This document shows, one piece after another, positions 1-8,254 of a DNA stretch of 64,000 nucleotides. Every line of letters starts with the position of its first letter. Within the stretch, counting starts at the first letter, position 1. The DNA comes from Amycolatopsis sp. A133. Its GTDB lineage: Bacteria > Actinomycetota > Actinomycetes > Mycobacteriales > Pseudonocardiaceae. Under the pieces are notes generated by a model, which had not been told where the DNA came from, did no database searches, and saw only the letters and a list, made by a program, of their open reading frames with translations. The stretch lies in the NCBI RefSeq assembly GCF_031082405.1, contig NZ_JAVHJU010000067.1:62001-126000 (forward strand), in the 5' to 3' direction. The position numbers and the translations under genes were made by a program.

Positions 1-4
1 GGAC

Positions 5-997
5 ATGTCGTGGCACTTCATGTGGCTGCGCGACGACCTGGCGCCACCGCACCTGATCAACACGGTCGGCACGGTGATCATCGTGGTGCTGGTGTCGATC
101 CACAGCTATACGGGCCTCGGCTGCGATCGGAGCTCCCTGCGCCTGATGCAGATCGGCCTGCTGACGTTCCTGGTGGCGGCGCCGCTGGACGTCATCAACC
201 ACCGCGTCAACGGCCTCGACCTGACGGCGTGGAGCCCGTCCCACATGATGCTGTACCTGGGCACGGGCATCATGCAGGCGGGCGTCCTCCTGGGCTGGCT
301 CCGGTCCGCACCGCCGGGCCGGTTCCGCACGGGCGTGCTGCTGGCGCTGTGGGCGTTCTTCCTGGAGAACACGTTCTTCCCGAACGGCCAGCAGGAGTAC
401 GGCATCCTCGGCCTGCGAGCGTGGGAGCGCGGTACCCCGGAGGCCGAGCCGTCGCTGCTGGACTTCGCGGCCGCCCAGATCGGGCACCCGGTCGACCGGA
501 CGGCGGTGCTGCACTTCACGATGCCGATCCCGGAGTGGGTGTACCCGCTGTGGGGCATCGGGGTGATGGCGTTGATCCTGGTTTTGGCTCGGAAGACGCT
601 GGGGTTCCGTTGGGCGGCGACCGCGGTGGCTCTCGCGTACGTCGCTTACCGATCGGTGATGTGGCCGCTGCTGCTGGGGCTGGGGTTCCCGGTGTCGACG
701 GTGCCGTTCTACCTGCTTTTTGTGGGTCTCGCGGTGGACTTGGCGTTCGCGATCGGGACGGGCGTGTTGCGGGCGGGCGCGGGGGCGTTGCTGGTGACGG
801 CGTTCGGGTACGGGGCGTTTTGGCTGCAGTCGCAGTTCCGGCCGTGGGTCCTGGGTGACGCGCACACGGAGTCGGCCCCACCGGCGGCGTACTGGACGGC
901 TTTGGTGGTGCTGGGCGGGGTGTTCGCCCTGTGGGCGGCGGCCGGTCCGGCTTCGCGACGTTGGGCGGCTCGGCGTTCGGTCACCGCATCGGTCTGA
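5..997 (+). CDS. Polytopic integral membrane protein of unknown function
   Basis: I do not recognise the family. The 330-residue product is strongly hydrophobic, with about nine membrane-spanning stretches spread from residue 18 to residue 313, and ends in a short basic tail. Conserved-looking polar residues lie near the membrane faces, for example the His in SPSHMMLY (about residue 80) and HFTMPIPEW (about residue 170), which could be metal or substrate ligands; that is only inference. The ATG lies at the very edge of the window, so the ribosome site is not visible and the true start may be upstream. A strong convergent terminator follows. Confidence 0.6.
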   Translation: MSWHFMWLRDDLAPPHLINTVGTVIIVVLVSIHSYTGLGCDRSSLRLMQIGLLTFLVAAPLDVINHRVNGLDLTAWSPSHMMLYLGTGIMQAGVLLGWLRSAPPGRFRTGVLLALWAFFLENTFFPNGQQEYGILGLRAWERGTPEAEPSLLDFAAAQIGHPVDRTAVLHFTMPIPEWVYPLWGIGVMALILVLARKTLGFRWAATAVALAYVAYRSVMWPLLLGLGFPVSTVPFYLLFVGLAVDLAFAIGTGVLRAGAGALLVTAFGYGAFWLQSQFRPWVLGDAHTESAPPAAYWTALVVLGGVFALWAAAGPASRRWAARRSVTASV

Positions 998-1004
998 ACA
1001 CGAT

Positions 1005-1039
1005 GAAGGGCGGCACTCCACGTGGAAGTGCCGCCCTTC
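1005..1039. terminator. Bidirectional hairpin terminator between convergent genes
   Basis: A perfect 13-bp inverted repeat (left arm GAAGGGCGGCACT at 1005-1017, right arm at 1027-1039) encloses a 9-nt loop that itself contains the palindrome CCACGTGG. It lies between the stop of the membrane protein (997) and the stop of the aldolase on the other strand (1053), so it can terminate both transcripts. Confidence 0.8.
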
Positions 1040-1052
1040 GCGCGTAGAAGAC

Positions 1053-2084
1053 TTACTTCAGCTTCGTCCCCGCCGAGCCCAGTGCCTGGCAGGCCTCGAC
1101 GACCCGGGCCGCCATGCCGGCCTCCGCGGCCTTCAAGTACGACCGCGGGTCGTACACCTTCTTGTTGCCGACCTCGCCGTCGATCTTCAGGACCCCGTCG
1201 TAGTTCTTGAAGAAGTGGTCCACGATCGGGCGCGTGAACGCGTACTGCGTGTCCGTGTCCACGTTCATCTTCACCACGCCGTACGACACCGCCTCGCGGA
1301 TCTCCTCCGGCAGCGAGCCCGAACCGCCGTGGAAGACCAGCTCGAACGGCTTCGAGCCCGCGTCGAGGCCCAGCTTCTTCGCCGCCGCTTCCTGGCCGCC
1401 CTTCAGGACGTCCGGGCGGAGCTTCACGTTGCCCGGCTTGTACACGCCGTGGACGTTGCCGAACGTCGCCGCCAGCAGGTAGCGGCCGCGGTCGCCGGAG
1501 CCCAGCGCGTCGATCGTCTTCAGGAAGTCGCCCTCGGCGGTGTACAGCTTCTCGTTGATCTCCGCCTCGACGCCGTCCTCCTCGCCGCCGACCACGCCGA
1601 TCTCGACCTCGAGGATGATCTTGGCGGCCGCCGTCTTGGCGAGCAGCTCCGCGGCGATCTCGAGGTTCTCGTCGAGGTCGATCGCCGAGCCGTCCCACAT
1701 GTGGGACTGGAACAGCGGGTTCTGGCCGTTCTTGACGCGCTCGGCCGAGATCTCGATCAGCGGGCGGACGAAGCCGTCCAGCTTGTCCTTCGGGCAGTGG
1801 TCGGTGTGCAGCGCGACGTTCACGTTGTACTTCGCCGCCACGACCTGGGCGAACTCCGCCAGCGCCGTCGCGCCGGTCACCATGTCCTTGACCTTCTGGC
1901 CGGACGCGAACTCCGCACCGCCGGTGGAGAACTGGATGATGCCGTCGCTCTCCGCCTCGGCGAAGCCGCGGATGGCGGCGTTCACGGTCTCGGACGAGGT
2001 CACGTTGATGGCCGGGTAGGCGAACTCGTTCGCCTTGGCCCGGTCGAGCATCTCCGCGTAGACCTCGGGGGTGGCGATGGGCAT
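1053..2084 (-). CDS. fba: Class II fructose-bisphosphate aldolase
   Basis: This 343-residue cytoplasmic enzyme of glycolysis and gluconeogenesis cleaves fructose 1,6-bisphosphate to dihydroxyacetone phosphate and glyceraldehyde 3-phosphate. The zinc-binding segment HTDHCPKDK at about residues 93-101 and the phosphate-binding FHGGSGS are diagnostic of the zinc-dependent class II family, and the length fits the actinobacterial type. The start is set by a near-ideal AGGAGG eight bases upstream of the ATG; a longer in-frame extension to 2150 is probably untranslated. The gene stands alone, with a hairpin terminator at its 3' end. Confidence 0.97.
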   Translation of the reverse strand: MPIATPEVYAEMLDRAKANEFAYPAINVTSSETVNAAIRGFAEAESDGIIQFSTGGAEFASGQKVKDMVTGATALAEFAQVVAAKYNVNVALHTDHCPKDKLDGFVRPLIEISAERVKNGQNPLFQSHMWDGSAIDLDENLEIAAELLAKTAAAKIILEVEIGVVGGEEDGVEAEINEKLYTAEGDFLKTIDALGSGDRGRYLLAATFGNVHGVYKPGNVKLRPDVLKGGQEAAAKKLGLDAGSKPFELVFHGGSGSLPEEIREAVSYGVVKMNVDTDTQYAFTRPIVDHFFKNYDGVLKIDGEVGNKKVYDPRSYLKAAEAGMAARVVEACQALGSAGTKLK

Positions 2085-2238
2085 CGTTACTCCTCCTTGG
2101 CACAGGGTGGGTCCCGACCGCATCGTACGAGGTCGGCCGCCGCCGCACACCGGTCCCCGGCGAGAAACTTTTCCGCACGTGGAATCGGTTCAGAAGGGGC
2201 GTGTCCGGCCGCCGGGCGAACCGGCGGCCGGACGGGGA

Positions 2239-3060
2239 TCACCGCAGCTCGGAAGCCAGCGCGCGGTAGGCGGGCCACGGGTCTTCGTTCAGCACCTGGA
2301 CGTTCACGTGGTCGGCCCCCGCCTCGAGGTGGGCCGACAGGCCGCGAGCGATCGTCGCCGCGTCGCCCTGCAGCACCAGCGCGTCGATCAGGCGGTCGCT
2401 GCCCTCGCCCTCGAGGTCCTCGTCCGTGAAGCCGAGTTTCCGCAGGTTGGCGACGTAGTTCGACAGGCCGAGGTAGAACTTCACCGTCTTGCGGCCGATC
2501 GCGCGGGTCTCGGCGGCGTCGGTGCCGAGGACCACCTTGTGCTCCGGGGCGAGCAGCTTCCCCTCGCCCAGGATCTCGCGCGCCCCGCGGGTGTGCTCCG
2601 GCGTGGTCAGGTACGGGTGCGCGCCCGCGGTGCGGTCGCCGGCCAGCTCGACGACCTTCGGGCCGAGCGCCGCCAGCGCGCGTCCCGAAGCCGGGACGCC
2701 CGCCGCGTCCAGCCCGTCGAGGTAGTCGACCAGCGCCGCGTACGGCTTCTTGTACTCCTTGGTCGCCTCGCGGTGGCCCGCGCCGACGCCGAGCAGGAAG
2801 CGGTCCGGGTACTTGCCCGCGATCCGCTCGTACACGCGGGCGATGTCCGCGGGCTCGTCCTGCCAGATGTTCACGATGCCGGTGGCGATGACCAGGCGAT
2901 CCGTCGCCGCGAGCAGGTCGTCCACGTAGGCGAGGTCGCCGCTCGGGGACGCCCCCAGCCAGATCGCGCCGTAGCCGAGCTTCTCCGCCTCCGCCGCGAA
3001 CTGCGCGTCGACGCCCGAGTAGTGCCGCCAGATACCGAGCTTGCCGAGTTCGATTGCCAT
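2239..3060 (-). CDS. LLM-class (luciferase-like) F420-dependent oxidoreductase
   Basis: The 273-residue product has the (beta/alpha)8 luciferase-like pattern of the F420-dependent LLM family common in actinomycetes, most like the TIGR03620 subgroup. Indicators are the N-terminal GKLGIWRHYSG strand, the ATGIVNIW strand, RFLLGVGAGH (about residue 100), and a C-terminal GADHVNVQVL segment. The substrate cannot be deduced. The ATG at 3060 has GGAG eight bases upstream. It is transcribed divergently from the aldo/keto reductase gene, separated by only 63 bp, so the two probably share a control region. Confidence 0.85.
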   Translation of the reverse strand: MAIELGKLGIWRHYSGVDAQFAAEAEKLGYGAIWLGASPSGDLAYVDDLLAATDRLVIATGIVNIWQDEPADIARVYERIAGKYPDRFLLGVGAGHREATKEYKKPYAALVDYLDGLDAAGVPASGRALAALGPKVVELAGDRTAGAHPYLTTPEHTRGAREILGEGKLLAPEHKVVLGTDAAETRAIGRKTVKFYLGLSNYVANLRKLGFTDEDLEGEGSDRLIDALVLQGDAATIARGLSAHLEAGADHVNVQVLNEDPWPAYRALASELR

Positions 3061-3123
3061 GGAACACTCCAACGCGCGGGACGGCGATTTTCCTCCCGGG
3101 TCCGGCGAATTAATGTCGACGGC
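3061..3123. promoter_or_regulatory. Short divergent promoter region
   Basis: These 63 bp separate the start codons of the LLM oxidoreductase (minus strand) and the aldo/keto reductase (plus strand). The segment is less GC-rich than the flanking genes and must hold both promoters and both ribosome sites. I see no clear palindromic operator in it. Confidence 0.45.
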
Positions 3124-4035
3124 ATGACCAAGCTGGGCAACACCGACCTCGACGTCTACGGCCTCAACCTCGGCGGCAACGTCTTCGGCTGGACGGCCGA
3201 CGAGCCGCAGTCCTTCGCCGTCCTCGACGCCTACACCGCGGCGGGCGGCAACTTCGTGGACACCGCCGACCTCTACGGCGGCGGGGGCGGCTCCGAGGAG
3301 ATCCTCGGCAACTGGCTGACCGCCCGCGGCCGGCGCGACGACGTCGTCGTCGCGACCAAGGTCGGCATGTGGGAGGGCCGGCCGGGCCTGTCGGCGAAGA
3401 ACATCCAGGCCGCGGCGGAGGACTCGCTGCGCCGCCTGAAGACCGACCACATCGACCTCTACTACGCCCACCGCGACGACCCGGACACGCCGCTCGAGGA
3501 GACGCTGGGAGCGTTCGACGCGCTGGTCCGCGCGGGCAAGGTCCGCTACCTCGGCGCGTCCAACTACACCGCCGAGCGGCTCGCCGAAGCACTGTCCACT
3601 TCGGACCAGAACGGCTTCGCGCGGTACGCGGTGCTGCAGCCGCACTACAACCTCGTCGAGCGGGACTACGAGCGCGACCTGGCCCCGCTCGTCGAACGGG
3701 AAGGCCTGGCGACGCTGCCGTACTTCGCCCTGGCCAAGGGGTTCCTCACCGGCAAGTACCGCACGAAGGGCGACGTGACGAACAGCCCGCGCGCCGCCCG
3801 CGCGGAGTCCTATTTGGACGGCGACGGCGAGCGCATCCTGGCCAAGCTCGACGCGGTGGCGGCCGCCCACAACGTCTCGGTCGCCACGGTGTCGCTCGCC
3901 TGGCTCCGGCAGCAGCCAACAGTCGCCGCCCCGATCGCAAGCGCCCGCACCCCCGAGCAGCTAACCGACCTGATCGCCTCCGTCTCCCTCAACCTGACTA
4001 CAGAAGAAGTAGCGGAGCTTTCACGTGAAAGCTAA
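3124..4035 (+). CDS. Aldo/keto reductase
   Basis: The 303-residue product is a cytoplasmic NADPH-dependent carbonyl reductase of the AKR superfamily. The catalytic tetrad is visible as Asp in FVDTADLYG, Tyr in the same segment, Lys in VVVATKVG and His in LYYAHRDD. The C-terminal SAPIASARTPEQL-like segment (PIASARTPEQL here) is the cofactor-phosphate binding region. The last codons (ELSRES and the stop) are formed by a dispersed palindrome, so the C-terminus appears to have been rewritten by insertion of that element. The physiological substrate is unknown. Confidence 0.9.
   Translation: MTKLGNTDLDVYGLNLGGNVFGWTADEPQSFAVLDAYTAAGGNFVDTADLYGGGGGSEEILGNWLTARGRRDDVVVATKVGMWEGRPGLSAKNIQAAAEDSLRRLKTDHIDLYYAHRDDPDTPLEETLGAFDALVRAGKVRYLGASNYTAERLAEALSTSDQNGFARYAVLQPHYNLVERDYERDLAPLVEREGLATLPYFALAKGFLTGKYRTKGDVTNSPRAARAESYLDGDGERILAKLDAVAAAHNVSVATVSLAWLRQQPTVAAPIASARTPEQLTDLIASVSLNLTTEEVAELSRES
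4016..4033. repeat. Dispersed palindrome family A, copy 1
   Basis: The perfect 18-bp palindrome AGCTTTCACGTGAAAGCT overlaps the last codons of the aldo/keto reductase and touches its TAA stop. The same sequence occurs at 21057-21080, 37701-37720 and 37728-37747. It centres on CACGTG. Confidence 0.9.
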
Positions 4036-4050
4036 CTTACTACGGGGTAG

Positions 4051-4065
4051 CTTACTGTGGGTAAG
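4051..4065. promoter_or_regulatory. Inverted-repeat operator upstream of the SDR gene
   Basis: CTTAC-N5-GTAAG has perfect 5-bp half-sites separated by 5 bp. A wider repeat with arms AACTTAC at 4034 and GTAAGTT at 4061 surrounds it. The same architecture (GTTAC-N5-GTAAC) lies ahead of the monooxygenase at 5531-5545, which suggests one repressor, perhaps of TetR type, controls both units. No such regulator gene is adjacent. Confidence 0.55.
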
Positions 4066-4116
4066 TTGGGGTACGGTGCCGTTCGGAAAGCGACGTTCGA
4101 CGTCCAGGAGGGCACC

Positions 4117-5028
4117 GTGGCCAACCCGTTTTCGCTGCTGAGCGGCACCAAGAAGGTCGACGGCAAGGTCGTGCTGATCACCGGCGCCGCCCGCGGCATC
4201 GGCGCCGGGCTCGCCGAGCGGCTGGCCGCTCGCGGCGCGAAGGTCGCCCTCGTCGGCCTCGAAGCCGACGAGCAGAAGAAGGTCGCCGACCGGATCGGGC
4301 CGAACGCAAAAGCCTGGGAAGCCGACGTCACCAGCTGGGACGCCCTGGAAAGGGCCACGAAGAGCGTCGTCGAGCACTTCGGCGGGATCGACATCGTCAT
4401 CGCGAACGCCGGCATCGCGACCGCGGGCTTCGTCCGCTCGGTCGACCGGGCCGCGTTCGAGAAGGTGATCGAGGTCGACCTGCTCGGCGTCTGGCGGACG
4501 TTCCGCGTCACGCTCCCGCACGTCATCGAGCGCAAGGGCTACCTGCTGGCCATCTCGAGCCTCGCCGCGATCACGCACGCGCCGGGCATGGCCAACTACT
4601 CCGCCGCCAAGGCCGGCGTCGAGGCGTTCTCGAACAGCCTCCGCGCCGAGGTCGCCCACCTGGGCGTCAAGGTCGGCGTCGCCCACCCGACGTGGATCCG
4701 CACCGACCTCGTCGAGAGCGCCGACGCGCACCCGGTGTTCGGCAAGCTCCGCGCGTCGATGCCCGGCCTGATCGGCAAGACCTACCCGCTGGACGTGGCA
4801 CTGGACGACCTCGAGGCGGGCATCCTCAAGCGCGCCCGGACCATCCACGTGCCGCGCTGGGTCGGCGCGCTCAAGCTGTTCCGCGCCTTCCTGCCGCCGG
4901 TCGTCGAGATCGGCTCGCGCAGCCGGGTACCTTCGGCGGACAAGGCCGCGCTGGCCGACATCGAGGCCCGCGGCGCGTTCGAGTCGGCGGTCACCGGCCA
5001 CGGCGGGCGAGCCGCCACCAAGGGGTGA
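4117..5028 (+). CDS. Short-chain dehydrogenase/reductase
   Basis: The 303-residue NAD(P)-dependent oxidoreductase has the Rossmann motif TGAARGIG at about residues 22-29, the structural ANAG motif, and the catalytic Ser, Tyr and Lys in ISSLAA and YSAAKAG. The C-terminal extension with a basic/hydrophobic tail resembles SDRs of mycobacterial type that act on lipophilic substrates. A GTG start at 4117 is chosen because AGGAGG lies five bases ahead; an in-frame ATG at 4057 would overlap the operator. The PPOX gene follows after 2 bp, and a Baeyer-Villiger-type monooxygenase with a matching operator follows that, so this may be a catabolic unit for a ketone or steroid-like compound. Confidence 0.88.
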   Translation: MANPFSLLSGTKKVDGKVVLITGAARGIGAGLAERLAARGAKVALVGLEADEQKKVADRIGPNAKAWEADVTSWDALERATKSVVEHFGGIDIVIANAGIATAGFVRSVDRAAFEKVIEVDLLGVWRTFRVTLPHVIERKGYLLAISSLAAITHAPGMANYSAAKAGVEAFSNSLRAEVAHLGVKVGVAHPTWIRTDLVESADAHPVFGKLRASMPGLIGKTYPLDVALDDLEAGILKRARTIHVPRWVGALKLFRAFLPPVVEIGSRSRVPSADKAALADIEARGAFESAVTGHGGRAATKG

Positions 5029-5030
5029 CG

Positions 5031-5504
5031 ATGTCCCGTCGCGATCAGATCAGGATGACCGAGGCCGAGGTCCGGGCGTACCTCGACGGCCAGAAGGTCA
5101 TCAACGTCGCCAGCGTCGGCCCGAACGGCCGCCCGCACCTCGCCCCCCTCTGGTACTTCCCGCACGAAGACGGCGTCGCGACCTGGACGTACGGCACCTC
5201 GCAGAAGGCGAAGAACTTCCGGCGGCTGCCGGAAGCGACCGTGCTGGTCGAGGACGGCGACAGCTACGAGAAGCTGCGCGGCGTCTCGTTCGAGGCCGAC
5301 GTCGAGCTCGTCGAAGACACCGACAAGGTCACCCGGATGGGGACCGCGCTCATGCAGCGCTACTCCGGCGCCAAACCGGGTGACCCCGCGACCGACGAGC
5401 TCAAGGCCTTCATCGCAGGTCAGGCCGCCAAGCGCGTCGGACTGGTCTTCCGCCCGACCAAGGTCGTCAGCTGGGACCACAGCAAGCTCGGCGGAACGTA
5501 CTAA
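5031..5504 (+). CDS. PPOX-class (pyridoxamine 5'-phosphate oxidase fold) F420- or flavin-dependent enzyme
   Basis: The 157-residue product has the split-barrel fold signature: an N-terminal helix, then VINVASVGPNGRPHLAPLWY, a strand with TWTYGTSQKAKNFRR and a conserved VEDGDSYEKLRGV segment. Members of this actinobacterial family bind F420, FMN or haem and reduce or sense small compounds. The gene starts 2 bp after the SDR stop, so the two are almost certainly co-transcribed and translationally linked. The exact cofactor and substrate cannot be told from the sequence. Confidence 0.85.
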   Translation: MSRRDQIRMTEAEVRAYLDGQKVINVASVGPNGRPHLAPLWYFPHEDGVATWTYGTSQKAKNFRRLPEATVLVEDGDSYEKLRGVSFEADVELVEDTDKVTRMGTALMQRYSGAKPGDPATDELKAFIAGQAAKRVGLVFRPTKVVSWDHSKLGGTY

Positions 5505-5530
5505 CCGGTAGGGAGTACTTCCAGGTAACT

Positions 5531-5545
5531 GTTACTTGAGGTAAC
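5531..5545. promoter_or_regulatory. Inverted-repeat operator upstream of the monooxygenase
   Basis: GTTAC-N5-GTAAC has perfect half-sites with the same 5-bp spacing as the box at 4051-4065. A second, overlapping repeat (AGGTAAC-T-GTTACTT, one mismatch) covers 5523-5537. The position, about 40 bp before the ATG at 5586, suits a repressor site. Confidence 0.55.
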
Positions 5546-5585
5546 GTCATCTGGGCAGCATCCCCGAAGCAGCGGAGGCCGACAG

Positions 5586-7055
5586 ATGACCGAGCGGTTC
5601 AAGGTCGTGATCGTGGGCACCGGGTTCTCCGGTCTCGGCCAGGCGATCCAGCTCGAAAAGGCCGGCATCCGGGACTACGTGATCCTGGAGAAGGCCGACG
5701 AGGTGGGCGGGACCTGGCGCGACAACTCCTACCCCGGGTGCGCGTGCGACGTGCAGTCGCACATGTACTCGTTCTCGTACGAGCAGAACCCGGACTGGTC
5801 ACGGTCGTTCTCGCCGCAGCCGGAGATCTTCGGCTACCTCAAGGGCGTCGCGGACAAGTACCGGCTGCGCGAGAAGATCCGCTTCGGCGTCGAGCTCACC
5901 GGCGCCCACTGGGACGAGCGGGACCGCCGCTGGACGGCGACGACCAAGGACGGCCGCGAGTTCGTCGCCCAGTTCCTCGTCTCCGGCGTCGGCGGCCTGC
6001 ACATCCCGCAGATCCCCGAGCTGCCCGGGATCGGAAACTTCCAGGGGCGGACCTGGCACTCCGCGCGCTGGGACCACGGCTACGACCTGCGCGGCAAGAA
6101 GGTCGCCGTGGTCGGCACGGGCGCCAGCGCCGTCCAGTTCGTCCCGAAGATCGCCCCCGACGTCGCCGAACTGACGCTGTTCCAGCGGACGCCGCCGTGG
6201 ATCATGCCCAAGCCCGACCACGCGATGCCGTCGTGGGCGCAGACGCTGTTCAAGCGCCTCCCCGGCACCCAGCGCCTCTACCGCAACGCGCTGTACTGGC
6301 TCCTCGAGGCGCGGGCCATCGGCTTCAACGGCCACCCGGTGGTCATGAAGGCCGGCGAGCTGATCGCGAAGCGGAACATCGCGAAGGGCATCAAGGACCC
6401 CGCGCTGCGCAAGAAGGTCACCCCGGACTACACGATGGGCTGCAAGCGCGTCCTGATCTCCAACGACTACTACCCGGCGCTGAGCCGGCCGAACGTCGAG
6501 GTGAACACGGCCGGCATCAGGGAGGTCAAGGCGCATTCGATCGTCGACTCCGCCGGGGTGGAGCACGAGGTCGACGCCATCGTCTACGGCACCGGCTTCA
6601 AGGTGACCGACGCGCTGGAGTACCTCGACATCACCGGCGTCGACGGCCGCAACCTCGCCAAGGAGTGGGCGAGCGAGGGCATGCGGACCCACAAGGGCAT
6701 CACCGTGTCCGGCTACCCGAACCTGTTCTTCCTGCTGGGCCCGAACACCGCGCTCGGCCACAACTCGGTGGTGTTCATGATCGAGTCGCAGGCGCGGTAC
6801 GTCGTCGACGCCATCAAGCTCGCCGACTCCCGCGGCGCCGCGGCGCTCGACGTGCGGCCGGGCGTGCAGGACGAGTTCCAGCGGGAGATCCAGGACAAGC
6901 TGGTCAAGGGCGTCTGGACGCAGGGCGGCTGCAAGAGCTGGTACCTCGACGCCCAGGGCGTGAACCGGACGATCTGGCCCGGCTTCACCTGGCGCTACTG
7001 GCTGGAGACCCGGAAGGTCGACCCGGCGGACTACGAGCTGAGCGGCCGCTCCTGA
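5586..7055 (+). CDS. Flavin-containing monooxygenase, Baeyer-Villiger type
   Basis: The 489-residue FAD- and NADPH-dependent enzyme inserts one oxygen atom into ketones or heteroatom compounds. The first dinucleotide-binding motif GTGFSG is at residues 11-16, the Baeyer-Villiger fingerprint FQGRTWHSARWD at 152-163, and the second Rossmann motif GTGASA at 177-182. GGTWRDNSYPG just after the FAD motif is typical of cyclohexanone- and steroid-acting enzymes. Length is normal. Its own operator matches that of the preceding SDR/PPOX pair, so all three are probably induced together. Confidence 0.92.
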   Translation: MTERFKVVIVGTGFSGLGQAIQLEKAGIRDYVILEKADEVGGTWRDNSYPGCACDVQSHMYSFSYEQNPDWSRSFSPQPEIFGYLKGVADKYRLREKIRFGVELTGAHWDERDRRWTATTKDGREFVAQFLVSGVGGLHIPQIPELPGIGNFQGRTWHSARWDHGYDLRGKKVAVVGTGASAVQFVPKIAPDVAELTLFQRTPPWIMPKPDHAMPSWAQTLFKRLPGTQRLYRNALYWLLEARAIGFNGHPVVMKAGELIAKRNIAKGIKDPALRKKVTPDYTMGCKRVLISNDYYPALSRPNVEVNTAGIREVKAHSIVDSAGVEHEVDAIVYGTGFKVTDALEYLDITGVDGRNLAKEWASEGMRTHKGITVSGYPNLFFLLGPNTALGHNSVVFMIESQARYVVDAIKLADSRGAAALDVRPGVQDEFQREIQDKLVKGVWTQGGCKSWYLDAQGVNRTIWPGFTWRYWLETRKVDPADYELSGRS

Positions 7056-7071
7056 TCCGCGGAGCGTGGTG

Positions 7072-7103
7072 CCCGACGTTTCGCCGAGCGGCGAAACGTC
7101 GGG
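7072..7103. terminator. Hairpin terminator between convergent genes
   Basis: The perfect 14-bp arms CCCGACGTTTCGCC (7072-7085) and its complement (7090-7103) are separated by a GAGC tetraloop. The hairpin sits between the monooxygenase stop and the stop of the YciI-family gene on the other strand, so it can serve both. Confidence 0.8.
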
Positions 7104-7112
7104 GCGCGCAGC

Positions 7113-7391
7113 CTAGGACGGCAGCCAGGCGCCGATCACCGGCTTGAACTCGCGGATGCTCCGCTCGGCGATGGCGCCTTCCAGGAAGTACGGGTCCCGG
7201 TCGATCGTCTCCTTCAGGTGCGCCTCGTCGTCGGCCTGGTACAGCGTGACGCCGCCGGTGCCGTCGCCGAGCGGCCCGGCGACCGCGACGCGGCCCTCCT
7301 CGGCGAGCTTGGCCAGGAACTCGCGGTGGCGCGGCCGGACGTCCGGCATCTTCTCCTGGACGTAGGTGATTTCGACGAGGAACCAGGCCAT
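7113..7391 (-). CDS. YciI family protein
   Basis: The 92-residue protein matches the small YciI/YCII fold of dimeric alpha-beta barrel proteins. Features are the N-terminal MAWFLVEITY strand, a conserved RPRHREFLAKLAEEG helix, the AGPL loop and DPYFLEGAIAE, where the conserved Asp is thought to be catalytic in characterised relatives. Its reaction is unknown. GGAG lies eight bases ahead of the ATG. It is transcribed divergently from the sigma factor gene. Confidence 0.85.
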   Translation of the reverse strand: MAWFLVEITYVQEKMPDVRPRHREFLAKLAEEGRVAVAGPLGDGTGGVTLYQADDEAHLKETIDRDPYFLEGAIAERSIREFKPVIGAWLPS

Positions 7392-7590
7392 GTGGATCTC
7401 CGGGGTCGGGCGGGCGGGACGGATCCGACGCTACCCGTGTCACGGTTCTGTACCAGCATCCGATCTGTGGCACCGGCAGTCGAACCCGATAGGCTGGGCA
7501 CGCGTCAGTACCTGTGTGAGCGCTGTGAATACCGTGAACCTGCTGACGCGGCACACCGTGCAAACCGGGGTCGAGAACAGGCAGGGGTTC

Positions 7591-8163
7591 ATGCTCGAGG
7601 GCAATGCGGAACGCAGTGTCGAGGCGACCCTCGGCCACCTGCGGGTCATGGACGGTCCGGCCCCGGCGCAGACGCCCGCGCCGCTGACCCTCGAAGACCT
7701 CTACCGCCAGCACCGCATGCGGCTGGTCCGGCTGGCGATTCTGCTGGTCGACGAGCCCGCGACGGCGGAAGACGTCGTCCAGGAGGCCTTCACCGGCCTG
7801 CACCGCAACTGGGGCAGGCTCCGGGACGCCGCGGCCGCGGTCGGCTACCTGCGCACGGCCGTGGTCAACGGGTCGCGCAGCGTGCTGCGCCGCCGCAAGA
7901 CGGCCCGCGAGTACGTGCCGCCGCACGCGGTGAACGCGCGGTCCGCGGAGAGCCTCGCGATGCTCTCCAGCGAGCACCAGGCCGTCGTCAGCGCGCTGTC
8001 GAAACTGCCGCCCCGCCAGCGCGAAGTGCTGGTGCTGCGGTACTACGGCGGGCTGAGCGAGGCCGAGATCTCTGAGGCCGCAGGCATCTCCAAGGGTACC
8101 GTGAAATCGACCGCCAGCCGGGCGCTCGAGGCACTCCAGAAGGCCATGCAAGCCCCACAGTGA
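7591..8163 (+). CDS. ECF-type RNA polymerase sigma factor (SigE family)
   Basis: The 190-residue product has sigma region 2 (LYRQHRMRLVRLAILLVDEPATAEDVVQEAF, given here only by its ends LYRQHR and DVVQEAF) and region 4 with the helix-turn-helix LPPRQREVLVLRYYGGLSEAE. It is of the SigE-family subgroup typical of actinomycetes. No anti-sigma gene is adjacent. The ATG at 7591 is my choice; GTG codons further upstream at about 7517-7533 would add an N-terminal extension of some 20-25 residues and cannot be excluded. Promoter specificity is unknown. Confidence 0.85.
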   Translation: MLEGNAERSVEATLGHLRVMDGPAPAQTPAPLTLEDLYRQHRMRLVRLAILLVDEPATAEDVVQEAFTGLHRNWGRLRDAAAAVGYLRTAVVNGSRSVLRRRKTAREYVPPHAVNARSAESLAMLSSEHQAVVSALSKLPPRQREVLVLRYYGGLSEAEISEAAGISKGTVKSTASRALEALQKAMQAPQ

Positions 8164-8204
8164 CCCGGGTGGACCACTCCGATCACTGAGTCGTATCACC
8201 ATGC

Positions 8205-8218
8205 TTGGTCCAGACCAA
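8205..8218. promoter_or_regulatory. DasR-type dre site upstream of nagA
   Basis: TTGGTCCAGACCAA is an almost perfect palindrome matching the DasR-responsive element consensus (core TGGTCTAGACCA) at all but the central base. It covers the first possible ATG of nagA (8201), so the true start must lie further down. In streptomycetes DasR represses GlcNAc catabolism and chitinolysis, and is released by amino-sugar phosphates. A second, perfect dre core is found at 54144-54155. Confidence 0.8.
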
Positions 8219-8254
8219 TATATGCTGGGGGGCGTGAGAGGCGCCGGAGATTTC

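Noticed and set aside
8201..8254. Upstream ATG codons of nagA at 8201 and 8222
   Set aside because: They lie in or beside the dre operator and lack a ribosome site; GTG 8255 has GGAG at a proper distance and gives the usual NagA length. I cannot fully exclude them.
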